A DNA stretch of 64,000 bases from Tenebrio molitor (taxonomy: Eukaryota; Arthropoda; Insecta; Coleoptera; Tenebrionidae), in NCBI RefSeq assembly GCF_963966145.1, contig NC_091054.1:11160001-11224000 (forward strand). Reading direction: 5' to 3'. Both the position numbers and the translations under genes were made by a program. Positions 12,038-26,100 of this stretch are shown in pieces; positions within the stretch are counted from its first letter, which is position 1, and every line of letters starts with the position of its first letter. A model generated the notes under the pieces. The model did not search any database and had not been told where the DNA came from. It was given only the letters and a program-made list of their open reading frames with translations.

Positions 12038-12301
12038 TCATCGATCAATCAATATTATCCAGAGAGGTTGTTGTCGGTTGTGGGGGCTCTTATTGTCAAG
12101 AGATAATTTCACAACAGATACACGATAGAGAAAAAAGTGCAAATCTTTTTCAAGGATAAGCTGAACTGTACCAAATGATAGGTTAGTTTCTTGGGTTAAT
12201 CTCTGCAATAATTCTTTGTTCACCCTGTTCAATATTATCAGCTGATGTTTTTGTCGGTCGTGGGCCAGCCCACGAGTGCCAAAAAAGGCCAATTTACACA
12301 A
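12038..12301 (-). pseudogene. Transposase helix-turn-helix relic
   Basis: The minus-strand frame contains NRVNKELLQRLTQETNLSF followed by GTVQLILEKDLHFFLYRVSV. It resembles the second helix-turn-helix of arthropod mariner-like (HTH/DDE_3, DUF4817-associated) transposases: a polar helix, a short turn, then xSVxRILKKDLxxxPYR. The upstream segment is out of register and no catalytic DDE domain follows. I read this as the N-terminal DNA-binding piece of a dead transposase. A better-preserved relative lies at 39699-40330. Confidence 0.45.
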
Positions 12302-12829
12302 GAAAGAGTTGAATACAATGTTTTTTTGTTCGGCGAGCCCCCTAAAGGCTCTAAATCACTTAAAATCTTTAAAATTAGCTTGACGTTTCGTTTTGACAAG
12401 TTGTCAAATTTATCAAAATCCGTTCACACAGGAGAAAATTCTCAAATTCTCAAATTTGTAGACTTTCTGGGCAAGTTATTGGTTAAGTGCCTTGAAAGTC
12501 CGGAAACTTTTGTTGAAATTCTGCAAAAACTCGAGGTATCGAATAGGACCAAGCCTTTGTCCATTGCTGAAGAAACACTGGACAATGAAAATTTGTTGCT
12601 CTAAAGTGAACATATTGTAATAGCAAATTTTAATAGTCAATAATGACAATTATCATTGTAATGACATTTGAATTAAATTTTTACGTGCTGCCAACTGAAG
12701 TGTATTAATCATGGCCATCTCAATTTTTTTAATTTTTGATCGCACGGTACCAATTTCCGTGCAGTTCTCTCACCACCAGCTGTGCACTAACCCCCAAACC
12801 TTCTTTTGTCTGTGATAACATCTAAAGTT

Positions 12830-12960
12830 TGTCAAGGTGTTATACTCTTTATCTCTGCCTTTGATACATTTTCAGCAACTCCTTCACTTCTTCATTACTC
12901 GTTACTTCTGGAGTTTGTCAGGGTTCTGTATTAGGTCCCATTCTTAACCTCTTAACTACA
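12830..12960 (+). pseudogene. Second LINE reverse-transcriptase relic
   Basis: From 12901 the frame reads VTSGVCQGSVLGPILNLL, the jockey-type VTSGVPQGSVLGPILFLLY block with a P-to-C and an F-to-N change. The following YINDL block is destroyed. It is an independent fragment of the same RT region as the relic at 3886. Confidence 0.6.
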
Positions 12961-15543
12961 CTCACTCCGTTGATCCGAATGACTTGATAAATCACTTTTA
13001 GAATTTTTTGCGTAACAATTTAAGAATGGCCCTCGAGCAACTCGTGCACTTCTTCCGCCTAAACAGTCTCATCCCGGCCAACCCCAACAGATAATTAAAA
13101 TATCGATTCGACAATAAATCAGAGATAATCGTGGAAGCAGTTAACGCTTCATGGAGTCCGCGATAAGATGACGGGGTCCCCTCTCCGATCTTATATAACC
13201 CGTTTAATTGCGCCAAACGCCGAAATTAATTTCCCCCAAATAATAAAAGAACAAAGAGATATAATTAAAGTTAAATGGGCTATCGCGGCGCGAAAATTAA
13301 TTTTTGTTGTCGAACATTTCTCGGCGAATTGCGTCGCCTCGTAAACAGGAGGGGAAAAAATCTCGATTCCTTCCGTAATTCCCCTAATTCGAAAGCTTCG
13401 TGCTCCAATTACGCAAAGGTGACTCCCCTGCGCTGCACAGAGAGCGGGATTTAGACGAACTAATTCGGCATCGAGTAGGTGTGTGGGGAGGTGGGGCCGA
13501 CTCCTTCAGGACAACATGTTGCTGAAAGATAACGTTCGTTAACGGAGCGGAAACGTGGGGAAATATTTGATTAGGCCGTGACGTTGGCAAGAGTTGCGCT
13601 TCTGGGTGTCGTCTCTGATTAAATTTATACACACTGTATACGACGGGCAAGTGTCACGTGTTGTGACGTCTGAAATATGAACGTTTATTAGCATTTTTAT
13701 GACACACGAGCTTCAGACCCGCCGCTACTAATAATGACAGGGGACACATCGGAAATATGTCGTTGTTTCAAAGGACGAGATGAAAAATGCCGCCCCGGAC
13801 GGGGGCGGCGCCTCCTCCAAAATCGCCCCCGATGAACATCGACGAGATCTTTTTTAAATGCCCCTTAACAAGCACCGAAATGGAAAGTTTGCAGTGTAAC
13901 AACCTTCCAGGCTTACAACAACATGTTTCATTGTTACCAACCAAAACTAGACTATTGTTATAGATATTTTTATTAATGAGTTGTAGCGTTGGTTGCGTAG
14001 CAACAAGGGGTATTCACATAATTAATTAGTGAAAATGATACAATTAGAATTTATTTAGTGAGCATCATACTACTTTGACAAAAAAGTGTGTATTGTCACA
14101 AGTTGACGCCACCACAACAAAAACTATTCCGATATTATTTTGTGATTATTCAATTGTGCGTCCCTACAGACGTGCCTTGTCTGCGATGATGTTTTTGTCG
14201 CCTGGTGCTAATCTCCGTTTGATTGATTTAGATTGAGTGACTTTACATTTTCACAACTAATCTTCTCAGTCTCGGCTAACGTTACCTTTAGTCCGAATTT
14301 AAACACAATTCAATAATTAATCAAACGAAGAGGAACGAGTGGCAGCGTTACAAGACGAGTGTAACCAGAACCGTACCGGTTAAATTTAACTAAAAAACGT
14401 AGCTACATAGCCGCAATGGCACGAAAGAATTCATGTATCTCACATCTGGATATTGATTCGGCAGGACGAACATCACATTACGTATTGATTTATTTGTTCT
14501 TAGAAATAAGTGTTCATTTGTGTTTTTATTCGAGGATGAAATAAATAACAGAGTCGACAAAACTGGTAAGTCTTTTAAAAATTAATTAAACAAAAGAGAT
14601 GAGCAAACCAGAGCGGAAGTTTGGGCCGAGGGAGACAACGAGAATACAATCTTATCAAAAGTTGATAGTGTTGGCAACAGTATCAGATCAAAGTTTGGGG
14701 ACTAAATAATGCACCAACTTTAAAACTTGCTGGCTCAAACAATTACCGAGATCATCACTCTTCCCACCAATTTTCATCTTTTCTAGAGCCACATTACACC
14801 CTAATGCAGCTGTCGCCGAGTCATTAAGTCTGCAGATAGTTGATACAGTTTGAGTATGTTAATTTTCATGAAAAGGCAGTGCATGACGTTATTAAAAAAA
14901 TCAAATTAATGGCGAACAAAATACTTGTCTACATTGCGATGATTCATTCAAGCAAGATTAAAATTAATGTTGTAATGTATAAATTTGAGGCAAAATTAAA
15001 TTCCTCAAATTGTGCGCAACAAGTAGTTTGTTTATTAGATGCAGTATCAGATTAATTTTTTCATAATTTGCTTTTTCGCATTGTACCGGATTATCTCCCT
15101 CAATTTATTAGTTTTTGGCGAAACTTTAATAGACTGCCAGATACCAGATAACACTCAAACGAGGTCTCAAGACTCCAGGCCACGTTCAATCGTGAGAATT
15201 TCGCACGCCCCGTTTCATTATTTCTGTAATTTGCTCTTTTAACAAAGCTGTTGGCGCATTCGTTTTGAATGCGTTAATAAACCATTAACACATCCGAAAT
15301 CTAGGAACTTTTTTCAGTTGGTAACACACATTGGCGGCAGCAAATTTACTGGGTATTCTAGGATATTTGACGTATTTCTGCAATTTCACTTGCGAAAAAT
15401 GTCAATTATGTTCAGTCTAGATTCAAATTTAAAATTATTAACTTTGAAATAAAAGTGTCACCAACTGTCACAAAATTCCCTAAATTACCAAAATTGATTT
15501 TATTTCTAAAAAATATGTATTTAATATGGAAATTAGAAAAAAT
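12961..15543. other. Unrecognised, no gene seen
   Basis: Mixed composition, with a GC-rich stretch at 13150-13870. Short frames overlap on both strands. I see no exon, repeat or element end that I can support. Confidence 0.35.
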
Positions 15544-15665
15544 AACATGAAAAACTAGTTTTATAAAACTTAAGGGCACTCGTCATTAACAGACACTCCT
15601 GCCTGCGGCAGTCGTGCTGCAAATATGACTCGTGTCTTAATATTAAGTTTTATAAACCTCATGTT
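15544..15665. mobile_element. Short palindromic MITE-like hairpin
   Basis: The 122-bp unit folds back on itself: AACATGA and TTTTATAAAACTTAA at the left are mirrored by TTAAGTTTTATAAA and TCATGTT at the right. GCACTCGTCAT and ATGACTCGTGTC face each other across a GC-rich CTGCCTGCGGCAG centre. There are no coding frames. Family unknown and target duplication unclear. Confidence 0.5.
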
Positions 15666-17152
15666 TTAATATACTATGTATTAAGAAACATTGTAAAGTG
15701 AAAACTTTTGCAGACGTGCGCAACAATCGCATATCTTGATGCACGTCATTTTCGCAAACTTGCTGCACGTTTTTGTGACCACAAGAAACACAATAAAAAC
15801 TTTTGTTTGCTTTGTTTCTCGACGTAAAAGCTATCAGTTGACACACGAAACTTCGTTTTAAGTTTGGAAGTTGTAGGGAAACTTGTTGCCGATATTAAAC
15901 TATCCCGGGAGTTGGGCCGTTCCTTGTGCTCACTAAAATATTAAAATAATCGAGGTAATGGAAGATAAAAATCAATTTCGGGTATATTGCGGCACTTGCA
16001 TTGTAAAAATAAAATGTATTAAGTAAAGGAGAGGGACGGATGTGTTTGGAACTGGAATCAATTACAGTTAAGCAGCTATTTTCCCCCGTCGTGATAAAAT
16101 CTGAGACAAATTGTGGCCTCTGTAAAAGTGTTGCAAGTGAAGTTGTCAAGTCTCGTGAAAGGTGTAAAATCTGCAATCCAAAATATTTTGGTGGTCGATG
16201 TCATTTTTTGACACACTTTGAAATATTCAACTGTCAATTGTAAATCGATCTTAACCTTTACATTATTTATTTGACGTTTAAATTATTTTTGACTTTTTGA
16301 TGACAATAAGTCTTGATTACAGAGTAAATTACAAAATTCTGCCATAAACGAATAATTTTTTAGTGACATTGGCGACCAAAATGTTTTGCATTCGACTGTA
16401 ACATCTGATTTAGAATAGTTGAAAAATATCATTTTCTCCAACACGTCAAATTTTCTGATGATACGACACATGGATCACACAAATTTTACAATCTTGTACA
16501 GTTGGTTGCAAAAAAAGGGAAATGAACATTTTACTAATATAAATTTGGTTTTGTCCATTTGTCAATTAATTTTGACGTTAAACCTATCTCTCGTAAGAAG
16601 GTTTCACACTATGGAGAAATTGTAAAAATGTGTTAATTTTATTCTGACAGTTCCCGTTTTTTTTTTGCAACCAACTGTATTTTAAACATCGAAATAATAA
16701 CAAGTTCACTTACATGTGACAGGAACCATTTATAACAATCACAAAGAGGCTTTTCAGGTCCGATCGATTCAATTCCACTATTTGAGTCACTAATTCCGTC
16801 TTTATTTACTTTTGTTACGGGACACATAACCCTAATTTAAAATTGTCAACTTGAACTAAGTGTTGCCAACCGACTGACGTATAATTAACTACGTATTCGA
16901 ATTTTTATTTATTTGATTTACATGAATAAACATTTTGTACACTGAAAATTACTGTTTTGATACTTGAATTACTATTTACTATACCAAATACTACAGTAAG
17001 TACATTAACTGTCAGTAGTATCGGAGTTAAAAAAAAAAATAGTGCGTGAACTTTTACACCAGAATGCTGACGTCATCAATGAAATGTTGACTAAATGTTG
17101 AAAGTTTGTGTCTTTAGTCACCAGTACAATAACTACAATAATTAACATTATA
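15666..17152. other. Unrecognised apart from one MITE
   Basis: Apart from the TIR element at 16499-16677 this is AT-rich sequence with no gene that I can support. Confidence 0.35.
16499..16677. mobile_element. TA-flanked MITE, TIR CAGTTGGTTGCAAAAAAA
   Basis: CAGTTGGTTGCAAAAAAAGGG at the left end is inverted at the right (TTTTTTTGCAACCAACTG), with TA on both sides (16497-16498 and 16678-16679). It is 179 bp long, without coding capacity, and of mariner type. Confidence 0.75.
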
Positions 17153-17614
17153 CAGCTTGATCAAAAAGGACTGTTTGAATTGGCAGTACTGATTTTTACT
17201 TTTATAAATTAAATAAATTTATAAATGGTATAACTGGAGTAACTTCGGGTTATTGACGACTCCACACTGACAGTGACAATTCAAGTTGTTTCTTTGTATA
17301 GTTTGTCCAGCGAGAGATTGGTTGACATAAATATCACTAAATTCTACGCAGAGAAAGTACTACCTAGCATAAATTATTTATTTATTTACCTTCAAGCAGT
17401 AACGTTTCGTACCCTGAAATTATGCTCTGATCTGAATAATGTATTCTAGTGCATTTTGTAGTGTTGGGTTACAAATCTCCCAATCTCTAGCTGGACGAAC
17501 ATAACCCACAATTTAGTCGCTGTTGATTTTACGTCAAATATCTGTCAAAAGACGTATCCGGTTACAATGTTCTTAATTGTATTGCCAAATCAAACAGTTC
17601 TTTTGATCACCCGG
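17153..17614. mobile_element. TA-flanked TIR element, about 460 bp
   Basis: The left arm (CAGCTTGATCAAAAAGGACT, then GTTTGAATTGGCAGTA) is inverted at the right arm (TTGCCAAATCAAACAGTTC, then TTTTGATCACCCGG), with TA outside both ends. The interior contains GGAGTAACTTCGGGTTATTG, shared with the related piece at 22916-23167. There is no transposase. Confidence 0.7.
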
Positions 17615-18618
17615 TATTAACATTAAGACTTTCATGACACCGAAACTTCTATTTGACGATATTTTAACAGTTTTTGACAACACGACACCGACTTTCGCGG
17701 GATGCGGGAACACTGCACGTCACAATTAGTGTTGCCAACTTAATGGAAGAGCAGCAGGTTGAAATTTTCAAAAACCTTTCCATATTTGACAGTTTCACTA
17801 AAAAAATGAGCTGTTAATCTCAACACTACATTAGCATCTTTTGTGTTGATGCTTCTGTAGCTGCATTTTGTGTAGGTTTTGATTTTATTGGCACGGTTTC
17901 GTTTGTGACAGTCGCCGTCGCCAACTTCGTAAACGAGCGGCAAGTTTAAAATTTGATGTGGGATTCAACATTTGTAGGCACATAAAACGTACGGGGAAAA
18001 TCTCGGCGCCGTTTCAATTAAAGTTTTGGTTGAATCCCTGATCGCACCTGTCGCCAGCGCTCCTCGTGTCCTCCAGGACGGCAGTAAAACGCTTAAATCT
18101 CGCCATATTAGTTCCTTTAAGTTAATGGAACCGACAACCGATCCAGCAACGATTACCTCACGGCGACTGCTCCTCATCCAACGTCTCCCATTACAGAAAC
18201 TTCACACACACATGCAAGTGATCGCAATTCAACCCAAAACTCCACCGGAGCACGAGAACAATCCCGTCCATTATCCGGAGTGGGTTTTTCTCCAGTCGCC
18301 ATGCGAGTGCGATGATCGACGCAAAGAAATCACGTCGAAATATGCAAATTAAATAAAACGTTTCCGCTTTAACGACGCCACAAAGGGAAACGTCGAATTC
18401 GCGCAAACACGTGTGTCTGCAATCGCAATGATCGATGGTTGTCAGAGGAGTCTCGACGGGGGCAATGCTAGCGCTCCTCCAAAGAGAACGTTTGCAATTA
18501 GCAGCGCATTTGCAGATTTGTTCGCGTCAATTAATCATCGCTGCTTCAAGTTTGAACATTTGTTTGGGAAGCGCTGGGTTACACGGATTGTTCCAGATAG
18601 TAGGTATTAAATCTGAAA

Positions 18619-18731
18619 CACAATGGAGGAAACAAAGTGGCGGATGTTACAAAGAGAATTATTAATTGATGCGTTAACCGTGAAAAATGCCTAGAGGAAT
18701 AAGTGTCAACCGATCGCCGAAACTTTAACCA
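18619..18731 (+). repeat. 113-bp direct repeat, copy 1
   Basis: This segment (GGCGGATGTTACAAAGAGAA, then TTATTAATTGATGCGTTAACC) recurs at 20086-20198 in the same orientation with about 10-15 differences. Neither copy shows an open frame or element termini. It could be an old TE fragment or a local tandem duplication. Confidence 0.7.
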
Positions 18732-20085
18732 CAGCCAGTTGTGGCGAACCGAGTTCAAACAAAAAGCTTCGACCTTTGTAGTCTATTCAATTTACAGAGT
18801 AAAGCAAAAATGTATTTAAAAAACACTGTAAGATGTATTGTACAGTCCTAATTACACAGATGGATGAATAAGGATAATGAAATTTGGTTAAGGTCTATGA
18901 AAAAATCTGTCACTTTTTGAATAAAATTTTATTAATTATTATTTCAAATAGATACAAATTGTCAATACAATCACGTTTTGTGCTGCTTCGTTTCTGACCA
19001 AAGACGTACTTCCACTTCCACTTGCCATTATTATTTACAATAATCACTTTGTGACAAAAGTTGTAAAAATAATAATTTATACAACAAGCTACATTTTTGA
19101 GGTTTTGATGGGCAAGAAAGAAGTAGCATAATATTTCTTATCCCACAGCCCGAAAATGAAATTTTCGCTCTTTTACATCCACACTAAACAATGAATTTGT
19201 ACGGCCAGCTTGATAAAAACACAGTGACCATAAAAAGTTTCGAATAATGGAGCTATGTATTTTCTTTTTCTTCGGGTTTTTCGAAATTAACTTGGACAGG
19301 TCGACTTTCTTTCTTTAAAAATAACAACCACCGATAATTTTTATTCTTCTGCTCCTTTCCGTTTCCCAAACCCCTCACCTCATTAATTTTTTTATGAGGT
19401 TAAGCAAAAATGGCACTGAGTTGGAATACATATTTACTTTGATTGCTTATTTTTGCTGGAAGGAACTGTTTTAGTTTCAAGATTATGGATTTTGGTTGTT
19501 TTTTCTTTTGATTCGATATTCTGTGGATGTCAAAATTACTTTGCTGATATTTATAATGTATCATTTTCTTTTATAAAATAAGTTGTCGATGTCAGAAGTG
19601 CATTGATAAAACTCCGGTGGAAGTGGAGAGGCAGACCACAGACCACAGTAGAGGTGCCGCAATTAAAAGTGAGGTTATGTCATGTGTAAACACCCTTTGT
19701 TCACCCTCAGTTTTAAAAGACAGTCCAAACACATTCAAGGAAACAGTATCTAGTGTCGTCTACACTTTTGTAGAACAGTTCCATTTTTGGAGACGCCTTA
19801 GAACTGTCAGCTAACCACGCACTGCATCAGGTAAGATTTCAACGAGTTCAATGGCACCTGAAGTCATATAGTTTCACTCACATTTAAATAATTACCTGAA
19901 GAATCACACATCTGTGTTCTTTTCTTTCGCTCTAGACTTATAGGTACTCGCTCAAACTTTTGCTATTAGGAACCACACTGTGACATAACTAGGGATCAGT
20001 CTGTTAATTTACACTGTAGTTTATCTTGTTTCTTGTATCTGGTTTCATTTTACAGTCCCTTAGATATTGATCACACTCTCGATTT

Positions 20086-20198
20086 TCACAATGGTGTAAC
20101 AAAGCGGCGGATGTTGCAAAGAGAATTATTAATCGATGCGTTAACCGTGAAAAATGTCTCGAGGAATGAGTGTCAACCAATCGCCGAAACTTTATCCA
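20086..20198 (+). repeat. 113-bp direct repeat, copy 2
   Basis: Partner of 18619-18731. Shared blocks include GAGAATTATTAAT, GATGCGTTAACCGTGAAAAA and TCGCCGAAACTTTA. The sequence flanking the two copies differs. Confidence 0.7.
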
Positions 20199-22915
20199 GG
20201 GGGAATTGGGGCGAATCTGAATTAAAAGCGACGAAACTCGAGGAAAAAGTGATTGATTGTGGCTTTCTCAGCGGCAATTTTTTGCCAGAACTAGCTTCTA
20301 AGGTTTTTTCCCTGAGAAATGGTTAATATTTTTACTTGTCAAGAGGAGCGCGACTGTAATTACCATATGTTGTCACACTGATACCGTGATGCCCCAATAA
20401 ATCAAGCGAAGAGGCGGCAGAATCAGTGCAAGTGTTCACAATGCAGCTGTGCAACGAGCGTGCAAAGCGCCTTACATTACTGAAAGCGTTCACGTAGATA
20501 ACAAATTTCAGTGTCTATTTCAGAGAGACGAGACAGTAACCGACAATACGCGTCCCGAAAACGAAAAAATTCCAAACTCGAGAGCTTGTTTTGTTTGCAT
20601 GCTCAACTTCCGACAACAAACACGGAGAAAGTTTAAAAAAAATTATATTCGTACACGTTCCAACCGACTCCGGTCTTGGTCCGGAGCAAACTTTCGCAGT
20701 GATCGACGAATTGTAAAAATTCTCTACCTCTACGTCTTCGCGACATCTTCGTTTCAGCTGTAAGGCGACGTTCGTGCATTTTCCAGACTGTTAAAAATTC
20801 ATAAGCAAGATGTACGACTGCAGACGCGTCAAATTCGGACTAATCAGGTTGCTTTCGTGACGAGGTGTTTTAGCATAATTTACAAAAATAAATTCGACTC
20901 CGACCCGGAGGAATTTAATTGTAACACGCCACCTTTCCCACCTATAAATAATAACAATTCCGGCATAAATTATTTAAATTCCAGATTTCAATCGAGATAC
21001 GTGGATTATTTAATTTGTACGTTTGTACTAATTAATTATCGAAAATTATTTTAATTAAACTGTCACTTTGATATAAAATACATTTCAGCGAATCTATGCA
21101 CAAATCAAGTTATGGCGAACATTGAGGTTAGGTTGGTGGTAGTAAAAATTGTCAAATTAAAATATTTATTAAAATTCGATCCCATGGTGCTTTTATTAAT
21201 CCAGTAGAAACGCTATTTTTGAAAACAATATTTCGTAATAATAAATATGGTGCAACTGCCGTGCAAAAAAAATCAAACGATTTTTGTTTTTATTAACAAA
21301 GATTGTGCTTGTTACGTTTGAGCGACTGTCTTGTCTGTCTTGTTCACCCTCGTCTCTCATTTTAAATTAGTCGTTAATACTACAAATAAAGAATTACGTA
21401 AACCTTTTCATCGTCTAATGAACAACCGACAAGTGGAAAATCGGATCATTTTCTTATAAATAATTCCAATGCCATGGAAGCTTTATATTATATGTATTTT
21501 AGTATTCAGAGAGAAATACGAAAATCTTCAAATTAGTAATCTTGTAAAAAGCTTTATAAAATTTAGCAGACAATGCTTTATTTAATATTTGATAGATGAT
21601 AAGGAAGTGAATAAAGAATTCATCAAGAACGAGATAATATTCAAGAATTTCTTATTCCTTGATACTTTTGACTTATTATTTGTATATTTACGTATTGTTG
21701 TTGTTAACATTGCGAAATTTAATTAAAATAATTAATATAATTCTGAGAAAATTACATATTAAATTTGAGAGTATGGCGTCAAAAAAATCCCATTCTTGTT
21801 CAATGTCTCGAGAAATTAACACTTTCGTTGAGAAATCGTGTTCCTCTGCCAGGGTAACGATCGCAGCTTATTCGACTTTGCTAACCGAGCGTCAATGTTT
21901 CGAGAATAGATGACGAGTTCGATTATCGGAATAGAATTTTGTGCAGCAGATGTGCGAGACAGTTCATCGCTTGCGTTACCTTAAGCAGAACAGAAGTTGC
22001 ATTAAAAGCAATGATTTCGTTGACGTTTCCGGAATGATTGATGATGACAAGGTCGTTTCTCTTCGGGATGAGTGATTTCAATGCGAAAACTATGGCCAGA
22101 CGCGTCCGCTTAAGAGATAAGCAGTCGGCAGTCTGTAGATAAATCTTTGGATCAAACGTAAACCTGCCCCATCCCGAATTACAAATGATCTCGAAACACC
22201 GAGACAAGCAAAGAGGCCGAACACGAAACCGGCTCGAAATCCTCCGGGACCTTTCAAGACAGCCCCGACCCTCGAATTATCAATCCGATTGCTAGCAAAA
22301 CACAACGAAATAGCGACAATTACCGACTGCCACCTCCGGTAACTGCCTCCGACTTAATTAAACTGGCAGGAGAAGGATAAAAAGGACGACACGCGCCGAA
22401 AGACCGGGCCGTTTTGTTACGGCCGCGTAAAATAAAATAGTGCAGTTAAAGATGAAAATGGTAGAATAAAAACGAAATCAGCCTATTTTGTTTTATGTGC
22501 AGGTCCCGGCGAATTCTTTGGATTTTATTGAGTCGACTCGGACGAACGGTTCTTATCCGACAGGAACTATAAAATGAAAATAAAGCTGAAATCACGTTAT
22601 GGTCGACACTCCGTGCTCGAGGCGCCGAGACAAGTACCAAAAACGTGCTCGAATTTTACGGACAACTTCAGACGATTTTAGGTGCACAGGTTCGAGGGAA
22701 GTAACACCGGAAGCGCTCCAATTGTGGGGCGCACCGCTAAGCGACAAGTTTAACGAAACACCAAAACAAAAAAAAACTAAAACCGAAAACTTAAAGCTCG
22801 GCTTGTTTCACGTTTAAGAACTGTTACACCTGACACCGCGAATTTGGTTTTAGGCGGCGGAAACGACACAATGATAACTTTTTTGAAAATTGCTCTTCGT
22901 GTTCGTTTTTAAAAG

Positions 22916-23167
22916 GTACAAGTGGAGTAACTTCCGGTTGTTGACGGTTTGACACCGAAAATAATTGTTCTGTATTTCAAGTTTAATTTCTTTTTACCCG
23001 TAATTTTTACTTTTACTTTAATTATTAATGAATTAGTAATGTTACGTCAGATACCTGTCAAATAAACCAACAAAACATAATATACGGTTGCAGTGTTGCA
23101 AATAGCCGAATAAAAAAAATTCTTAATTGTATTTCCAACTCAAACAGTTCTTCTTCATCAGTGATCA
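22916..23167 (+). repeat. Partial relative of the 17153-17614 TIR element
   Basis: GGAGTAACTTCCGGTTGTTGACG near the left and CAAACAGTTCTTC with GTGATCAC near the right match internal and right-end blocks of the element at 17153-17614. The terminal inverted repeats are degraded, so this is an older, truncated family member. Confidence 0.5.
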
Positions 23168-26100
23168 CTTGTAGTTAGGATTCCACATGTGATTATTTCG
23201 TTATCAACATGATGTTAAGGCAGAAAAAAATTAACTAAAACGATCGTTAAATTAAGCGATTTCAACTTTATTTGGTAACTTTTATTTCGTTGCGATACCA
23301 CAACTGTTGTGAATTTATTTTGTGGTGCGACTTTTCATCATCATAATCTAAAATCAAAATACAATAATTAATTTGAAATGTTTTAATTATTGCTAAATGA
23401 GTCGCGGATGTGTGTTAAATTACTGAATGTCCGCTGAACGGGAAGACTTCATTGCAAGTGGCGTGATTTGCAGTGAGGTTATGTCGCGATTAGAATCATT
23501 AAGCAGTGCTTGTTTACTCAAAGTTTTAAAGACAGTTCTATAATTCTAACAGGTTGAAGTGCAAGAGTGTTCATTACCTTTTACTGCGTTTGAAAAGTGT
23601 CGTATCTGGATGGATAGGTCATCATCCGTGAGATTTATTAATCACTTTCTGCCGGTGAGACCTCACTTCCCATTACTCAAGTTTACACCTTTTTCAACTG
23701 TATTTAAGAAAAGCTAAGAATAAGGTATATTTGTAACTGTAATTCAGGTTAGTAAATGGCATTTTAGAAAGCATAATTTGTAGTCTAATTAAGTGAATTG
23801 TAATTCACATATCCTCAGAATCAGAAACCACAATTTTTGGAATACAAATTGAAAGGTTAAAAAATGTCCTGAGCACAAAAGTTGGTTTACATTGTGGTTG
23901 TCGTTGTTTTACAAAAATAAGTATTAGTATGTTCAATAAAATACAAGCTATGTTTATTTTTTCTAAATATTTTTAATATATTCGCACAGATACAGGGTGC
24001 TTGGTGTTTACTCTACCAGGTTCGTATAGCTCAAATTCTTATCACGGAATCGAATCAAACTTGATAATTAACTAAGGGTGTAAGTTTCACTGACTTAGCT
24101 GTTTCTTAACTCTACCTATTTACAATTTTCTAATTTTCAGTTCTCACTCAGGGCGATGGAAAAATGTGTTTGCTGCAATACCTTTTTGACTGCTCAAATT
24201 TCAAAATGTTATGTATTAGCTCAAGATCAGTATATCGAAACAATCTGCAGATCCAATATACATAATCAATACATAATTTGCTTTACTATATGAGCTTATT
24301 TTAAAGCTATCGGAAACGCAACTGTGTACTTAATGCCTTCTGAAATGAAATTTTCTGAAATCATATCTATGTATTTACTAATATGAAGTATGTTTTCTGA
24401 AATACAATTGGAAAAGGTGTTGCGTTGGAACCCCCACCAAAAACTATAACTTCTGTTGAATAGTAATAGTGTCTGAAGTCTGAAAAAAAAAACACAAATC
24501 GTATTTTTTTTCTTTTCAAAAATGGTTGTTTTTCCTATCCATATTTAGTTTTGAATGAACTGGTAGTTTATATAATTCAGAAAATATTTTTGCCTATTGA
24601 TGTGATGGATTTTCTCGCTCACATTTAGACTTAAAATTGATAAGATTTGTGTTTGAGGCGTCAACAAAATCGATTTGCAATCGGAGCAAAGTGGTAGCGA
24701 CAACATCTCCAAGAAGCGTTCGATTGAACCGACAATAAAAGAGCACACTGCAGCGATTTAAACCTAACAAGGTACACACATAAAACGTATCTGCAGCGGG
24801 ACCATTCAAATTTTTACGCGCTCTTTTTCACGATCCTCAAACTCAAATCCGACAATTGCGAACGCGATAGTATTAGTTTCGGAGAAGTGGCCTTTATAAA
24901 TTTACGATTCGACCGCAATATAACATTATGACCACCACCATCAAACAACTTCTCGCAAACTATTCAAACTTTTCCTTGTACGAGCCACTAATTACGAACT
25001 AGAAATCCTTTGTTCTAACACGCGCAAGCGCCAACTTACTGCCAAACACTTTCCAACAGGACATCCGTCAAGTCGATGCAGATGAATAAAGAAAAGACTC
25101 ACGACCGTCATTTTTCAATTTCGTTCGGTAAATAACGAAACGCGAAGCGGAAGTTCTGCAAATGTTTCCCGATAAGGAGTATTTGAAATATATTACTTTC
25201 GGATTTTTGAGCGACTTTAGTGTTGACTCAAGCCAAATGTACAATATTTTAGGAAAGCATATTTTACGTGACGGACTTTTCAGTATTTTTCAAAATGACT
25301 CATCACATATGAAATAAAGCAATTTTCATCAATTCGCTACAAACTGGGAAAATTTAATTTTTTTCGTCGAACTGGGACGATGAGTGACATCGAATATTGC
25401 TCGCATTCGCAGACATTTCTTTTGATATTATTTACTTACTTATCAAGAGACATCACTCGACGCGTTTCAACAATATCATAAAAGTGACACGTTTCTCAGA
25501 ACGTTTCAAATTATATTTGCACGAAAAAAAATTCGCAAAAAGAGTCACTCGGAGCGCGTTCACATGAATAAAGCGAATTAAATTTTATTTTATAAAATCA
25601 CCAAAGCCGTTTAAGCCACTTAAAAGTGGGAATAAAAGAGGGATCAGGGACGGTGTTTCGTAATTTCATCGAGCACAAAAAAGAACTTCCGTGGTTTTTC
25701 TGAACAATCTATTACTGGTGTGAATCAATCGATACACCATCTGACCTTTTAATTTTAATTATAATTAACATTTTTGTTTGGGCCGTGGGCGTCGTATTCT
25801 GCTCGAATTATCGAATGATGATAATGTAGGCTCCATTAATTTTGATGCAAATTCGGCAACCACATTAGAAATTTAATTAAGCGAACTTCGGCACATGATT
25901 TTCTCTACGAGATCCTTTTATCCTGAAAACATTTGCTGCAAGTGGAGGCGAGCAACATATATAGGTACTGTTACGTTATTATTCTCTACCACAACTGGAG
26001 AAAATTTAAATTTCCCAACTACTCCGGGGATAATTTAAAATAACGCTTTTCGTGACTGATTGTCTCCGGGTCCGGCACACATACACCCTAACGTCCCGAG

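Larger units (their letters stand above)
17615..25964. other. Mostly unrecognised; scattered repeat fragments, no gene seen
   Basis: It contains the 113-bp duplicated segment (18619-18731 and 20086-20198) and a partial relative of the 17153 element (22916-23167). A loose similarity also links 19617-19760 and 23450-23560 around GTGAGGTTATGTC and AAGTTTTAAA. 21060-21760 and 23700-24560 are strongly AT-rich. Open frames are short, overlapping and unrecognisable. Confidence 0.35.
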
